Shown here in pieces: positions 41,724-48,432 of a DNA stretch of 64,000 nt. The notes beneath the pieces are model-generated. The model was not told the origin of the DNA. It searched no databases and saw only the letters and a program-made list of their open reading frames with translations. Positions within the stretch are counted from its first letter, which is position 1; the number at the start of each line of letters is the position of its first letter. Source of the DNA: Hymenobacter chitinivorans DSM 11115 (lineage in GTDB: Bacteria; Bacteroidota; Bacteroidia; Cytophagales; Hymenobacteraceae); NCBI RefSeq assembly GCF_002797555.1, contig NZ_PGFA01000001.1:1364001-1428000 (forward strand), given 5' to 3'. The position numbers and the translations under genes are program-made.

Positions 41724-41888
41724 GTCATCCTGAGCAAAGCGAAGGGGAGCGAAGGACCTTCCTCGCCTTGGTGACAAGGCTTATTAAATGGGACAAACCC
41801 TTTGTGCTGAGTTGGAATAAAGCTTTGTCACGTTGCTCACCCTTTGGTGGGGTAGGCGAAGAAGGTCCTTCGCTTTGCTCAGGATGAC
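41724..41888. repeat. Dispersed element with 21-bp perfect terminal inverted repeats
   Basis: The first 21 bases (starting GTCATCCTGAGCAAAGCG) and the last 21 (41868-41888) are exact reverse complements; GAAGGACCTT and AAGGTCCTTC extend the symmetry. It occupies the middle of the 330-bp gap between ccoH and ccoG and belongs to the family also found at 11894, 43420, 45261 and 55171. The rest of the gap holds no gene. Confidence 0.88.
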
Positions 41889-41971
41889 AGCCAAAAAAGG
41901 CAGGATAAACAACCTCGGCACGCGAGACGTCGCCTGCTGGTCGATGTGGCTGGCTTGTAGCGGGAACTTGC

Positions 41972-43384
41972 TTACTGCACCGGGCCCAGGAACTTGGTGC
42001 TGGTTTCGGCAATCAGCTCGTTACCTGAATACAGGCCGAGGCGGAGTTGCTGGTTGGTGCGCGTAAGGGCGGTGCGGGGCAGCTCGGCGAAGAAGACGCC
42101 CTCGGTCAGGCCCTGGGCCGGCAGCTGCAGGCCACCGTTGGTGCCTACTAAGGAAATCTTGCCCTGGGCCGGCTCCAGCACCCGTAGCGTGAGCGGGTAG
42201 GCCCGATTGGTTTTGTTGATGACCGAGATATTGTAGAGGTTGGTAATGGTGCCGTGGTCGGTTTTCTGGAACAGCTGCCCGGGGGTACGCAGCACCGTAG
42301 CCTGCACGTTGGCCCGCGACACGAGCAGTCCGGTAAGTACCAGTAGCAGCAGCGCCAGCACTCCCGACAGCACCTTCATGCGGCCGGTAAAGCGGGGCTT
42401 GGTGCCCTGGGCAATGTTGTTTTCCGAGGCGTGGCGAATCAACCCCTCGGGCAGGTTCACCAGGTTCATAATCGTGTTGCAGGCGTCGATGCAGGCCGTG
42501 CAGTTGGTACATTCCATCTGCTGGGCCCCGTTGCGGATGTCGATACCGGTGGGGCAGACCTGCACGCACTGGTTACAGTCGATACAGTCGCCGGCGGTAC
42601 GTTGCTGGTTTTTGCGCTTCTTCTCCCGCGGCTCGCCCCGCTGATAGTCGTAGGCTACGACCAGGCTGTTTTTATCGAGCAGCACGCCCTGCAAGCGGCC
42701 GTAGGGGCAGGCAATGGTGCAGACCTGCTCCCGAAAGCGCGCAAAGACGGCGTAGAACAAGCCGGTGAACAAGATCATCGAAGCCAGGCCGCCCAGGTGG
42801 TCGGTGGGCCGGTCGGTGACGATGTTGACCAGCGCATCCGAGCCGATGATGTAGGCCAAGAAAGTGTTGGCAATCAAAAAGGAAATAAGCAGGAACAGGG
42901 CGTGCTTGGTGGTTTTGCGCCAGGTTTTGTTCCAGTCCCAGGCGGCCCGGTCCAGGGCTTTCTGCTGGGGCGCGTCGCCTTCGAGCCAGTACTCGATGCG
43001 GCGGAACACCATTTCCAGGAAGATGGTCTGGGGGCAGACCCAGCCGCAGAACACCCGGCCATACACCACCGTGAAAATGATGATAAACAGCACGAAGGTG
43101 AGCGTGGCCAGCAGCAGAATAAAGAAGTCCTGGGGCCAGAAGATTTGCCCCAGAATGATAAAGCGCCGGGCCGGCAAATTCAGCATTAGCAGCGGCAACT
43201 CGTGGAGGCGCAGCCAGGGGCCGGCGAAGAGCAACGCCAGCAAACCGTAGCTCAGCCACTTGCGGCGGCTGTAGAGCCGGCCGCGGGGCTTCTTGGGATA
43301 CAGCCACACCCGCTGGCCGGCCGCGTCCACCGTGGCAATGGAGTCGCGGAACGACGCGGCGGACTGGGGTTGGGTGGTCGGCAT
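41972..43384 (-). CDS. ccoG: cbb3 oxidase accessory protein CcoG (RdxA/FixG)
   Basis: A 470-residue membrane ferredoxin-like protein. Two ferredoxin-type clusters are visible: CIDCNQCVQVCPTGIDIR, then CTNCTACIDACN. Several membrane segments precede them (LTFVLFIIIFTVVYGRVFCG) with the conserved WVCPQTIFLE. The C-terminal periplasmic domain is immunoglobulin-like. It reduces Cu(II) during delivery of copper to the cbb3 active site. It is downstream of ccoP, with a repeat element in between. Confidence 0.95.
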   Translation of the reverse strand: MPTTQPQSAASFRDSIATVDAAGQRVWLYPKKPRGRLYSRRKWLSYGLLALLFAGPWLRLHELPLLMLNLPARRFIILGQIFWPQDFFILLLATLTFVLFIIIFTVVYGRVFCGWVCPQTIFLEMVFRRIEYWLEGDAPQQKALDRAAWDWNKTWRKTTKHALFLLISFLIANTFLAYIIGSDALVNIVTDRPTDHLGGLASMILFTGLFYAVFARFREQVCTIACPYGRLQGVLLDKNSLVVAYDYQRGEPREKKRKNQQRTAGDCIDCNQCVQVCPTGIDIRNGAQQMECTNCTACIDACNTIMNLVNLPEGLIRHASENNIAQGTKPRFTGRMKVLSGVLALLLLVLTGLLVSRANVQATVLRTPGQLFQKTDHGTITNLYNISVINKTNRAYPLTLRVLEPAQGKISLVGTNGGLQLPAQGLTEGVFFAELPRTALTRTNQQLRLGLYSGNELIAETSTKFLGPVQ

Positions 43385-43419
43385 GGGGTGGGGGAGGTAA
43401 AGTCTTGTTTTAAGAGGTT

Positions 43420-43532
43420 GTCATGTCGAGCAAGGCGAGACATCTCGCGTGCTGAGGTTGCAGTAGTAGTTAGCTTACCATTGCCCGCGAGATGTCTCCC
43501 CTCTGCTTGGTGCGCAGAATGGTCGACACGAC
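43420..43532. repeat. Dispersed GTCATGTCGAGC inverted-repeat element
   Basis: The left arm GTCATGTCGAGCAAGGCGAG (43420 on) followed by ACATCTCGCG pairs with the right arm CGCGAGATGTCTC (43487 on) and a partly matching end near GTCGACACGAC. It lies between ccoG and ccoP. A half copy is found at 45261-45291 and another at 11854-11880. Confidence 0.8.
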
Positions 43533-43550
43533 TTTTGGGGTGTCATTAGC

Positions 43551-44441
43551 TTACAGCCTGGCCACGGGCTTGGCGGGGGCTTCCTTTTCGCCCTGGGGCT
43601 CTTTGGCACCGGCGGGTTTCGAGCCCTGCAGACTCAGCACGTAGGAGCTGACTTGCAGGATCTGCTTGCCGGAGAGCTTGCCTTTCCAGGCGACCATGCC
43701 CTTGCCCTGCACCCCAAACTTGATGGTCTTGTAGACGTGGTTGATTTCGCCGCCGTGCAGCCAGTACTCGTCGGTCAGGTTGGGGCCCACTTTGCCTTCG
43801 GCATTCACGCCGTGGCAGGGGGCGCAGTTGGTCGTGAATAGGCTCTTCCCGCTGCTCAAATCGCCGGCGGTGGTGAGGGCGGCGTAGGCGGTGAGCTGGT
43901 TGGGGTCGTCGGCATCGGCCGAAACCAGCAGAGCGGCCTGCTGCATTTCGGCGGCGTACTCGGCTCCTTGCAGTTGGCCGGTGCCGCTCAGGTGGTAGTA
44001 GCTCAGGTAGCCGAGGGCAAAGACGATGGTGGCGTAGAAGCCGTACTTCCACCACGGGGGCAGGTCGTTGTCGAACTCCAGGATACCGTCGTAGTCGTGG
44101 TCCAGCACTTCGTCGCGGACTTCGCCGCGGACCAGGGTGGTGTCGCCCACGGCCAGGCCCAGGACCCGGCCGCTCCAGGTGGGGCGCACGGTGGGCAGCT
44201 CGTAGAGGCGGCGCAGCTGGGGCCGCAGGCGCACCACGAGCGTGGCCGTGAGCAGCCCGATGAGCAGGATAACCAGGGCCAGGGTGCCGAGCAGAAACCA
44301 GAGCAGCAGCTGTTGGGTGCCGGTGGCCGCGGGGCCGGCCGGGGCCGCGGTGTTGGCCGCCTGAGCCAGCCCCGGACGGGCCACCAGCGTCAGGGCCAGC
44401 AGGGCGCCGGGGCCGCGCAGAAGGGTTGCAACTAACCTCAT
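43551..44441 (-). CDS. ccoP: cbb3 oxidase subunit III (mono-haem CcoP)
   Basis: A 296-residue protein: signal-like start, membrane segment LLLWFLLGTLALVILLIGLL, the CcoP N-terminal block EFDNDLPPWWKYGFYATIVF with a second membrane segment, and one cytochrome c domain with CAPCH (Cys206, Cys209, His210) and a later methionine. Classical CcoP has two CxxCH haem sites; only one is present here. It passes electrons to the CcoNO core. The start overlaps the upstream small gene by four bases. Confidence 0.9.
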   Translation of the reverse strand: MRLVATLLRGPGALLALTLVARPGLAQAANTAAPAGPAATGTQQLLLWFLLGTLALVILLIGLLTATLVVRLRPQLRRLYELPTVRPTWSGRVLGLAVGDTTLVRGEVRDEVLDHDYDGILEFDNDLPPWWKYGFYATIVFALGYLSYYHLSGTGQLQGAEYAAEMQQAALLVSADADDPNQLTAYAALTTAGDLSSGKSLFTTNCAPCHGVNAEGKVGPNLTDEYWLHGGEINHVYKTIKFGVQGKGMVAWKGKLSGKQILQVSSYVLSLQGSKPAGAKEPQGEKEAPAKPVARL

Positions 44442-44749
44442 GCCGCCACAAGTTGCTCGGTGGAAACTGTGGTCGTGGGAGCGGGAGCAGCCACCGGCGC
44501 TTTGGCTACCGCGGGCCCGGCAGGAGCGGGCTGGTCGTGGAGGTCGGCCTCCACGGCTTCGGCGGCAACGGCGGCTAGGGAGGTGGCGGTCATCACCCCG
44601 AAGAGGAGCACGACGGCGGCCACGAACCAGGCCAGCCAGCCCAGGATGTCGGTGGGTTGGGGGCCGCTGGCGGCGGTGGTTTGGGCCGAAGCCAGATAGG
44701 TGGTAAACAAGCCCAGGATAGTTAGCAGGGAAGCGCGCTTGGTTAGCAT
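44438..44749 (-). CDS. Small membrane protein of the cbb3 operon
   Basis: A 103-residue protein with a signal-like start (LLTILGLFTTYLASA), one membrane segment (ILGWLAWFVAAVVLLFGVMTATS) and an alanine/proline/valine-rich tail of low complexity. It overlaps ccoQ by seven bases and ccoP by four, so it is certainly in the operon, but I do not recognise the family. It may be a CcoP- or CcoQ-associated extra subunit of Bacteroidota oxidases (inference). Confidence 0.7.
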   Translation of the reverse strand: MLTKRASLLTILGLFTTYLASAQTTAASGPQPTDILGWLAWFVAAVVLLFGVMTATSLAAVAAEAVEADLHDQPAPAGPAVAKAPVAAPAPTTTVSTEQLVAA

Positions 44750-44952
44750 AACACGTCGGGGTTGAGGTGGTACAGGGTTTCGTCGGAGGTGTTGTCGGGG
44801 GCCAGGGGGAGCTGGCTCATGGTGCTGATGTGCTGGCGGTTGGCGAGGAGCACGTAGGCCAGCAGGCCCACGAAAAAGAGGAAGAAGATGGCCAGGGAAA
44901 TGAGGGGGTAGACCTCAATGCCGGCTATGGATTGCAGGACGTTCTTATCCAT
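44743..44952 (-). CDS. ccoQ: cbb3 oxidase subunit CcoQ
   Basis: A 69-residue single-pass protein: VYPLISLAIFFLFFVGLLAYVLL is the membrane segment, followed by a short soluble tail. Size, topology and position between ccoNO and ccoP fit CcoQ/FixQ, which stabilises the oxidase core. Its start is downstream of a 21-bp tandem repeat region. Confidence 0.85.
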   Translation of the reverse strand: MDKNVLQSIAGIEVYPLISLAIFFLFFVGLLAYVLLANRQHISTMSQLPLAPDNTSDETLYHLNPDVLC

Positions 44953-44997
44953 GGATTGGGAAGATTAGGGGGAGGATTGCGGCGGGCCGCCGTCGGG

Positions 44998-45207
44998 GTG
45001 GAAAGCTTCGCCTTCATGGTGGGAAGCTCCGCCGTCGTTGTGGGAAGCTCCGCCGTCGTTGTGGGAAGCTCCGCCGTCGTTGTGGGAAGCTCCGCCACCG
45101 TGGTTGGAAGCTCCGCCGTCGTTGTGGGAAGCTCCGCCGTCGGGGTGGGAGCTTCCGCCGTTGGAGTGGGAGCTTCCGCTACCGGGGTAAAAGGCTCCGC
45201 CGTTGGA
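44998..45207. repeat. Ten tandem units of 21 bp between ccoNO and ccoQ
   Basis: Ten units in perfect register start at 44998, 45019, 45040, 45061, 45082, 45103, 45124, 45145, 45166 and 45187. The core of each is close to GTGGGAAGCTCCGCCGTC with a variable last three bases. Each unit has a near-dyad around AGCT (GGAAGCTCC or GGAGCTTCC). The plus-strand frame reads VVGSSA repeats but shows no gene features. The rest of the 350-bp gap holds a half copy of a dispersed repeat (45261-45291) and no gene. Confidence 0.92.
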
Positions 45208-45260
45208 GGCGGTAGCCGTTCGGGCGGGGTGGCAGGACCGATTACCGTGGCAACGTCAGC

Positions 45261-45291
45261 ACGCGAGATGTCTCGCTGGGCTCGACAGGAC
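45261..45291. repeat. Half copy of the dispersed repeat
   Basis: ACGCGAGATGTCTCGC followed by TGGGCTCGACAGGAC resembles the right arm of the element at 43420-43532. It lies just beyond the stop of ccoNO. Confidence 0.6.
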
Positions 45292-45303
45292 GGGTAATTT
45301 TGT

Positions 45304-47517
45304 TTACTCAGCCGCGGCGGCCGCTACCTGCTCGGGTTTGACCTTGATGTCGGTGCCCAGGCGCTGGAGGTAGGCAATCAGGGCCACGATTTCCTTGTCG
45401 GACTTGACCTCGATTTCCTCTTTGCGCAGCTCCTGCACGATGCCCTGGGCCTGGTGCTGGGCGTCGGCTACGGCCTGCTGGGCGTAGCCGGCGGGGTAGG
45501 GCGTGCCCAGGCTTTGGAGCACCGTTATTTTGCGGGGCAGGGTGCTGTAGTCGATGCTATTGTCGAAGAGCCAGGGGTAGGCGGGCATGATGGAGCCGGG
45601 CGACATGCTGGTGGGGTCCAGCATGTGGTTGTAGTGCCAGGAGTGGGGGTATTTCTGGCCCACGCGGTGCAAATCGGGGCCGGTGCGCTTGGAGCCCCAG
45701 AGGAAGGGCCGGTCGTAGACGAACTCCCCGGCTTTGGAGTACTCGCCGTACCGCTCGGTTTCGGAGCGGAAGGGGCGCACCATCTGGGTGTGGCAGTTGG
45801 AGCAGCCTTCCTTGATGTAGATGTCGCGGCCCTGCAATTCGAGGGAGGTGTAGGGCTTGACGGCGGCGATGGTGGGCACGTTGGACTTGACCAAGAAGGT
45901 GGGAATCATTTCAATAGCCCCGCCGATGAGGATGGCAATGGTGGCGCCGATGCTGAGCTGCACGGGGCGGCGCTCGATCCAGCGGTGCCAGTGGCCGCCT
46001 TGGTGCTCCTCGACCAGCTCGGCGGGCAGCAGGGGCGCGGCCTGGGCTTTTTCGTCGGCCAGCAGGGAGCCGGCGTTGGCGGTTTTGATGAGGTTATACA
46101 GCATCACGAACACCCCGCTGAGGTAGAGCACCCCGCCGATGCCGCGCAGGTAGTACATGGGTACAATCTGCATCACGGTTTCGAGGAAGTTGGGGTATTG
46201 CAGCAGGCCTTCGGCGTTGAACTGCTTCCACATCAGGCCCTGGGTGAAGCCGGCCCAGTACATGGGCAGGGCGTAGAAGAGGATGCCCAGGGTGCCGAGC
46301 CAGAAGTGGGTGTTGGCCAGGCGGCGGGAATACAGCTCGGTGCGGTAGAGGCGGGGCCAGAGCCAGTAGAGCATGGCAAAAGTCAGGAAGCCGTTCCAGC
46401 CCAGGGCCCCCACGTGCACGTGGGCCACAATCCAGTCGGTGAAGTGGGCAATGGCATTGACGTTTTTGAGGCTGAGCATGGGCCCTTCGAAGGTGGCCAT
46501 GCCGTAGGCCGTGACGGCCACGACCATGAACTTGAGCACGGGCTCTTCGCGCACTTTGTCCCAAGCCCCGCGCAGGGTGAGCAGGCCGTTGATCATACCG
46601 CCCCAGCTGGGGGCAATGAGCATGACGCTAAAGGCGACGCCCAGGCTCTGGGCCCAGTCGGGCAGGGCGGTGTAGAGCAAGTGGTGGGGGCCGGCCCAGA
46701 TGTAGATGAAAATCAGGGACCAGAAGTGAATGATGCTCAGGCGGTAGGAGTACACCGGCCGGCCGGCGGCCTTGGGCAGGAAGTAGTACATCAAACCCAA
46801 ATAAGGCGTGGTCAGGAAGAAGGCCACCGCGTTGTGGCCGTACCACCACTGCACCAGGGCATCCTGGACGCCGGCGTAGAGCGAGTAGCTTTTCAGGAAC
46901 GACACCGGCACTTCCATCGAGTTGACGATGTGCAGCACGGCTACCGTGAGGAAGGTGGCAATGTAGAACCAGATGCCCACGTAGAGGTGCCGCTCGCGCC
47001 GCCGGGCAATGGTGCCGAACATATTCCAGCCGAAGACCACCCACACCAGGGTAATGGCCAGGTCGATGGGCCACTCCAGCTCGGCGTATTCCTTGCTGGT
47101 GGTGAAGCCCAGGGGCAGGGTGGCGACGGCCGAGAGGATAATCAGCTGCCAGCCCCAGAAGTGAATTTTGCTGAGCCGGTCAGAGAACATCCGGGTTTTG
47201 CACAGGCGCTGCAGGGAGTAGTAGACGCCGGTGAAGATGCCGTTGCCGACGAAGGCGAAGATGACGGCGTTGGTGTGCAGGGGGCGGATGCGGCCGAAGG
47301 TGGTGTAGGCCGTGCCCATGTTGAGCTCGGGGCGGGCCAGCTGGAAAGCGGCCAGCACGCCCACCAGCATGCCGATAATGCCCCAGATGACGGTGGCCAC
47401 CCCGAAGTCGCGCACGATCTTGTTGTCGTAGAAAAACGTGTCGACGGCCCGGGCGGGGGGAGTGGGTACCAGCGGCGGGTGGGGCGCGACGACCGGCGGT
47501 AGTGGTTCGACTTGCAT
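45304..47517 (-). CDS. ccoNO: Fused cbb3 oxidase subunits I and II (CcoN-CcoO)
   Basis: A 737-residue fusion. Residues 1-480 are CcoN, with about twelve membrane segments and conserved histidine blocks such as LHTNAVIFAF, WYGHNAVAFFLTTPYLG, GPHHLLYTALPDWAQ and VAHVHVGALGWNGF that bind haem b, haem b3 and CuB. From about 500 on follows CcoO, with a membrane anchor (LSIGATIAILIGGAIEMIPTF) and the haem c site CSNCH (Cys572, Cys575, His576). It reduces O2 at high affinity. The fusion is common in Bacteroidota. It is the first gene of the cbb3 cluster, behind FNR-like boxes. Confidence 0.96.
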   Translation of the reverse strand: MQVEPLPPVVAPHPPLVPTPPARAVDTFFYDNKIVRDFGVATVIWGIIGMLVGVLAAFQLARPELNMGTAYTTFGRIRPLHTNAVIFAFVGNGIFTGVYYSLQRLCKTRMFSDRLSKIHFWGWQLIILSAVATLPLGFTTSKEYAELEWPIDLAITLVWVVFGWNMFGTIARRRERHLYVGIWFYIATFLTVAVLHIVNSMEVPVSFLKSYSLYAGVQDALVQWWYGHNAVAFFLTTPYLGLMYYFLPKAAGRPVYSYRLSIIHFWSLIFIYIWAGPHHLLYTALPDWAQSLGVAFSVMLIAPSWGGMINGLLTLRGAWDKVREEPVLKFMVVAVTAYGMATFEGPMLSLKNVNAIAHFTDWIVAHVHVGALGWNGFLTFAMLYWLWPRLYRTELYSRRLANTHFWLGTLGILFYALPMYWAGFTQGLMWKQFNAEGLLQYPNFLETVMQIVPMYYLRGIGGVLYLSGVFVMLYNLIKTANAGSLLADEKAQAAPLLPAELVEEHQGGHWHRWIERRPVQLSIGATIAILIGGAIEMIPTFLVKSNVPTIAAVKPYTSLELQGRDIYIKEGCSNCHTQMVRPFRSETERYGEYSKAGEFVYDRPFLWGSKRTGPDLHRVGQKYPHSWHYNHMLDPTSMSPGSIMPAYPWLFDNSIDYSTLPRKITVLQSLGTPYPAGYAQQAVADAQHQAQGIVQELRKEEIEVKSDKEIVALIAYLQRLGTDIKVKPEQVAAAAAE

Positions 47518-47548
47518 AGCCTTCAGAAGTAGTGGTTTTACTGCTCCA

Positions 47549-47612
47549 AAGGTCCTGCGGGGCGGTTTTTGAAAAGATGACGAATGTCAGGGTGGGGGGC
47601 TGATTGATGTCA
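47549..47612 (-). promoter_or_regulatory. ccoNO control region with two FNR-like boxes
   Basis: TGACGAATGTCA (47578-47589) and TGATTGATGTCA (47601-47612) have the TGAy-N4-GTCA form of Crp/Fnr-type sites, with centres 23 bp apart. On the minus strand GACCTTTG (complement of 47549-47556) is one base from the TAnnTTTG promoter box. The nearer site would then be centred roughly 40 bp upstream of transcription start, the usual activator position. Confidence 0.5.
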
Positions 47613-47816
47613 GGCGGGTGGGGCATCTCACTCCCGGGCCCCGCAAATGCTTGATGCGCGTTATCGGGAAGAGAGGGGAGCCAAACGAAACGGCAGAAGG
47701 GCTTCGGCGGCGTTTGGCAGGCTGTTCTTGGTGAACTGGCCCATCCAGAAACTGCCGTACCTTCGCCGCTGTTAGCGGAGCAGTTCCGCTATTCCCCGAC
47801 CCGCGCCCCTTGTCCT

Positions 47817-48416
47817 ATGAATCGTAAAAACCTGTTGCAGTGGCTGCCTTTCGCCCTGCTGGCCGTGGTGCTGTTCACCGATTTGCGCACCCCGGTGCTG
47901 GGCGGCCTGCAGCGCGGATTGCTGGCTACCGGCCTCTGGCAGGCGGATGTGCCGCAGCTGCCCGAAAAAGCCCCGGTGGTGGCTACCAGCAGCGCTTACC
48001 CGCACAACCTGACCCTGCTGGATATGCAGGGCCGAGAAGTAAGCCTGAGCACGCTCAGGGGCAAGGTGGTGTTCGTCAACCTCTGGGCCAGCTGGTGCCC
48101 GCCCTGCGTGGCCGAAATGCCTGGCATTCACGCTCTGTATAAGAAGCTGGACCCGCGGAAAGTGGCCTTCGTCATGATTTCCCTGGACCAGAACCCGGCC
48201 AAAGCCCGCAACTTGGTGCAGCGCAAGGGCTATACTTTCCCCGTGTACTTTCCCACCGATAACCTGCCCGCGCCCTTCGATTCCAACTCGATTCCGAGCA
48301 CCGTCATTCTCGGCCCCGACGGGCAGGTAGCGGCCCGCCACGACGGCATGGCCGACTACGACACGCCCGAGTTCAAGGCGGCCCTGGAAAAGCTGGCCGG
48401 GCCACCCCGTACGTAG
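47817..48416 (+). CDS. TlpA/ResA-like thioredoxin-fold protein
   Basis: A 199-residue envelope protein. An N-terminal membrane segment (LLQWLPFALLAVVLF) anchors it, and the thioredoxin-like domain has VFVNLWASWCPPCVAEM with Cys94 and Cys97. SIPSTVILGPDGQV contains the cis-proline. Such proteins reduce apocytochrome c or copper-centre cysteines in the periplasm, which fits the cbb3 cluster divergent to it. Confidence 0.9.
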   Translation: MNRKNLLQWLPFALLAVVLFTDLRTPVLGGLQRGLLATGLWQADVPQLPEKAPVVATSSAYPHNLTLLDMQGREVSLSTLRGKVVFVNLWASWCPPCVAEMPGIHALYKKLDPRKVAFVMISLDQNPAKARNLVQRKGYTFPVYFPTDNLPAPFDSNSIPSTVILGPDGQVAARHDGMADYDTPEFKAALEKLAGPPRT

Positions 48417-48432
48417 CCGGCCGCCTGGGGCT

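Noticed and set aside
44767..45297. 176-codon plus-strand frame with VVGSSA repeats
   Set aside because: It is translation of the 21-bp tandem repeat plus antisense of ccoQ. It has no signal, no family motif and no suitable start context.
45454..47502. 682-codon open frame on the plus strand opposite ccoNO
   Set aside because: It is the antisense shadow of ccoNO; the translation is histidine/glycine/valine-rich without motifs.
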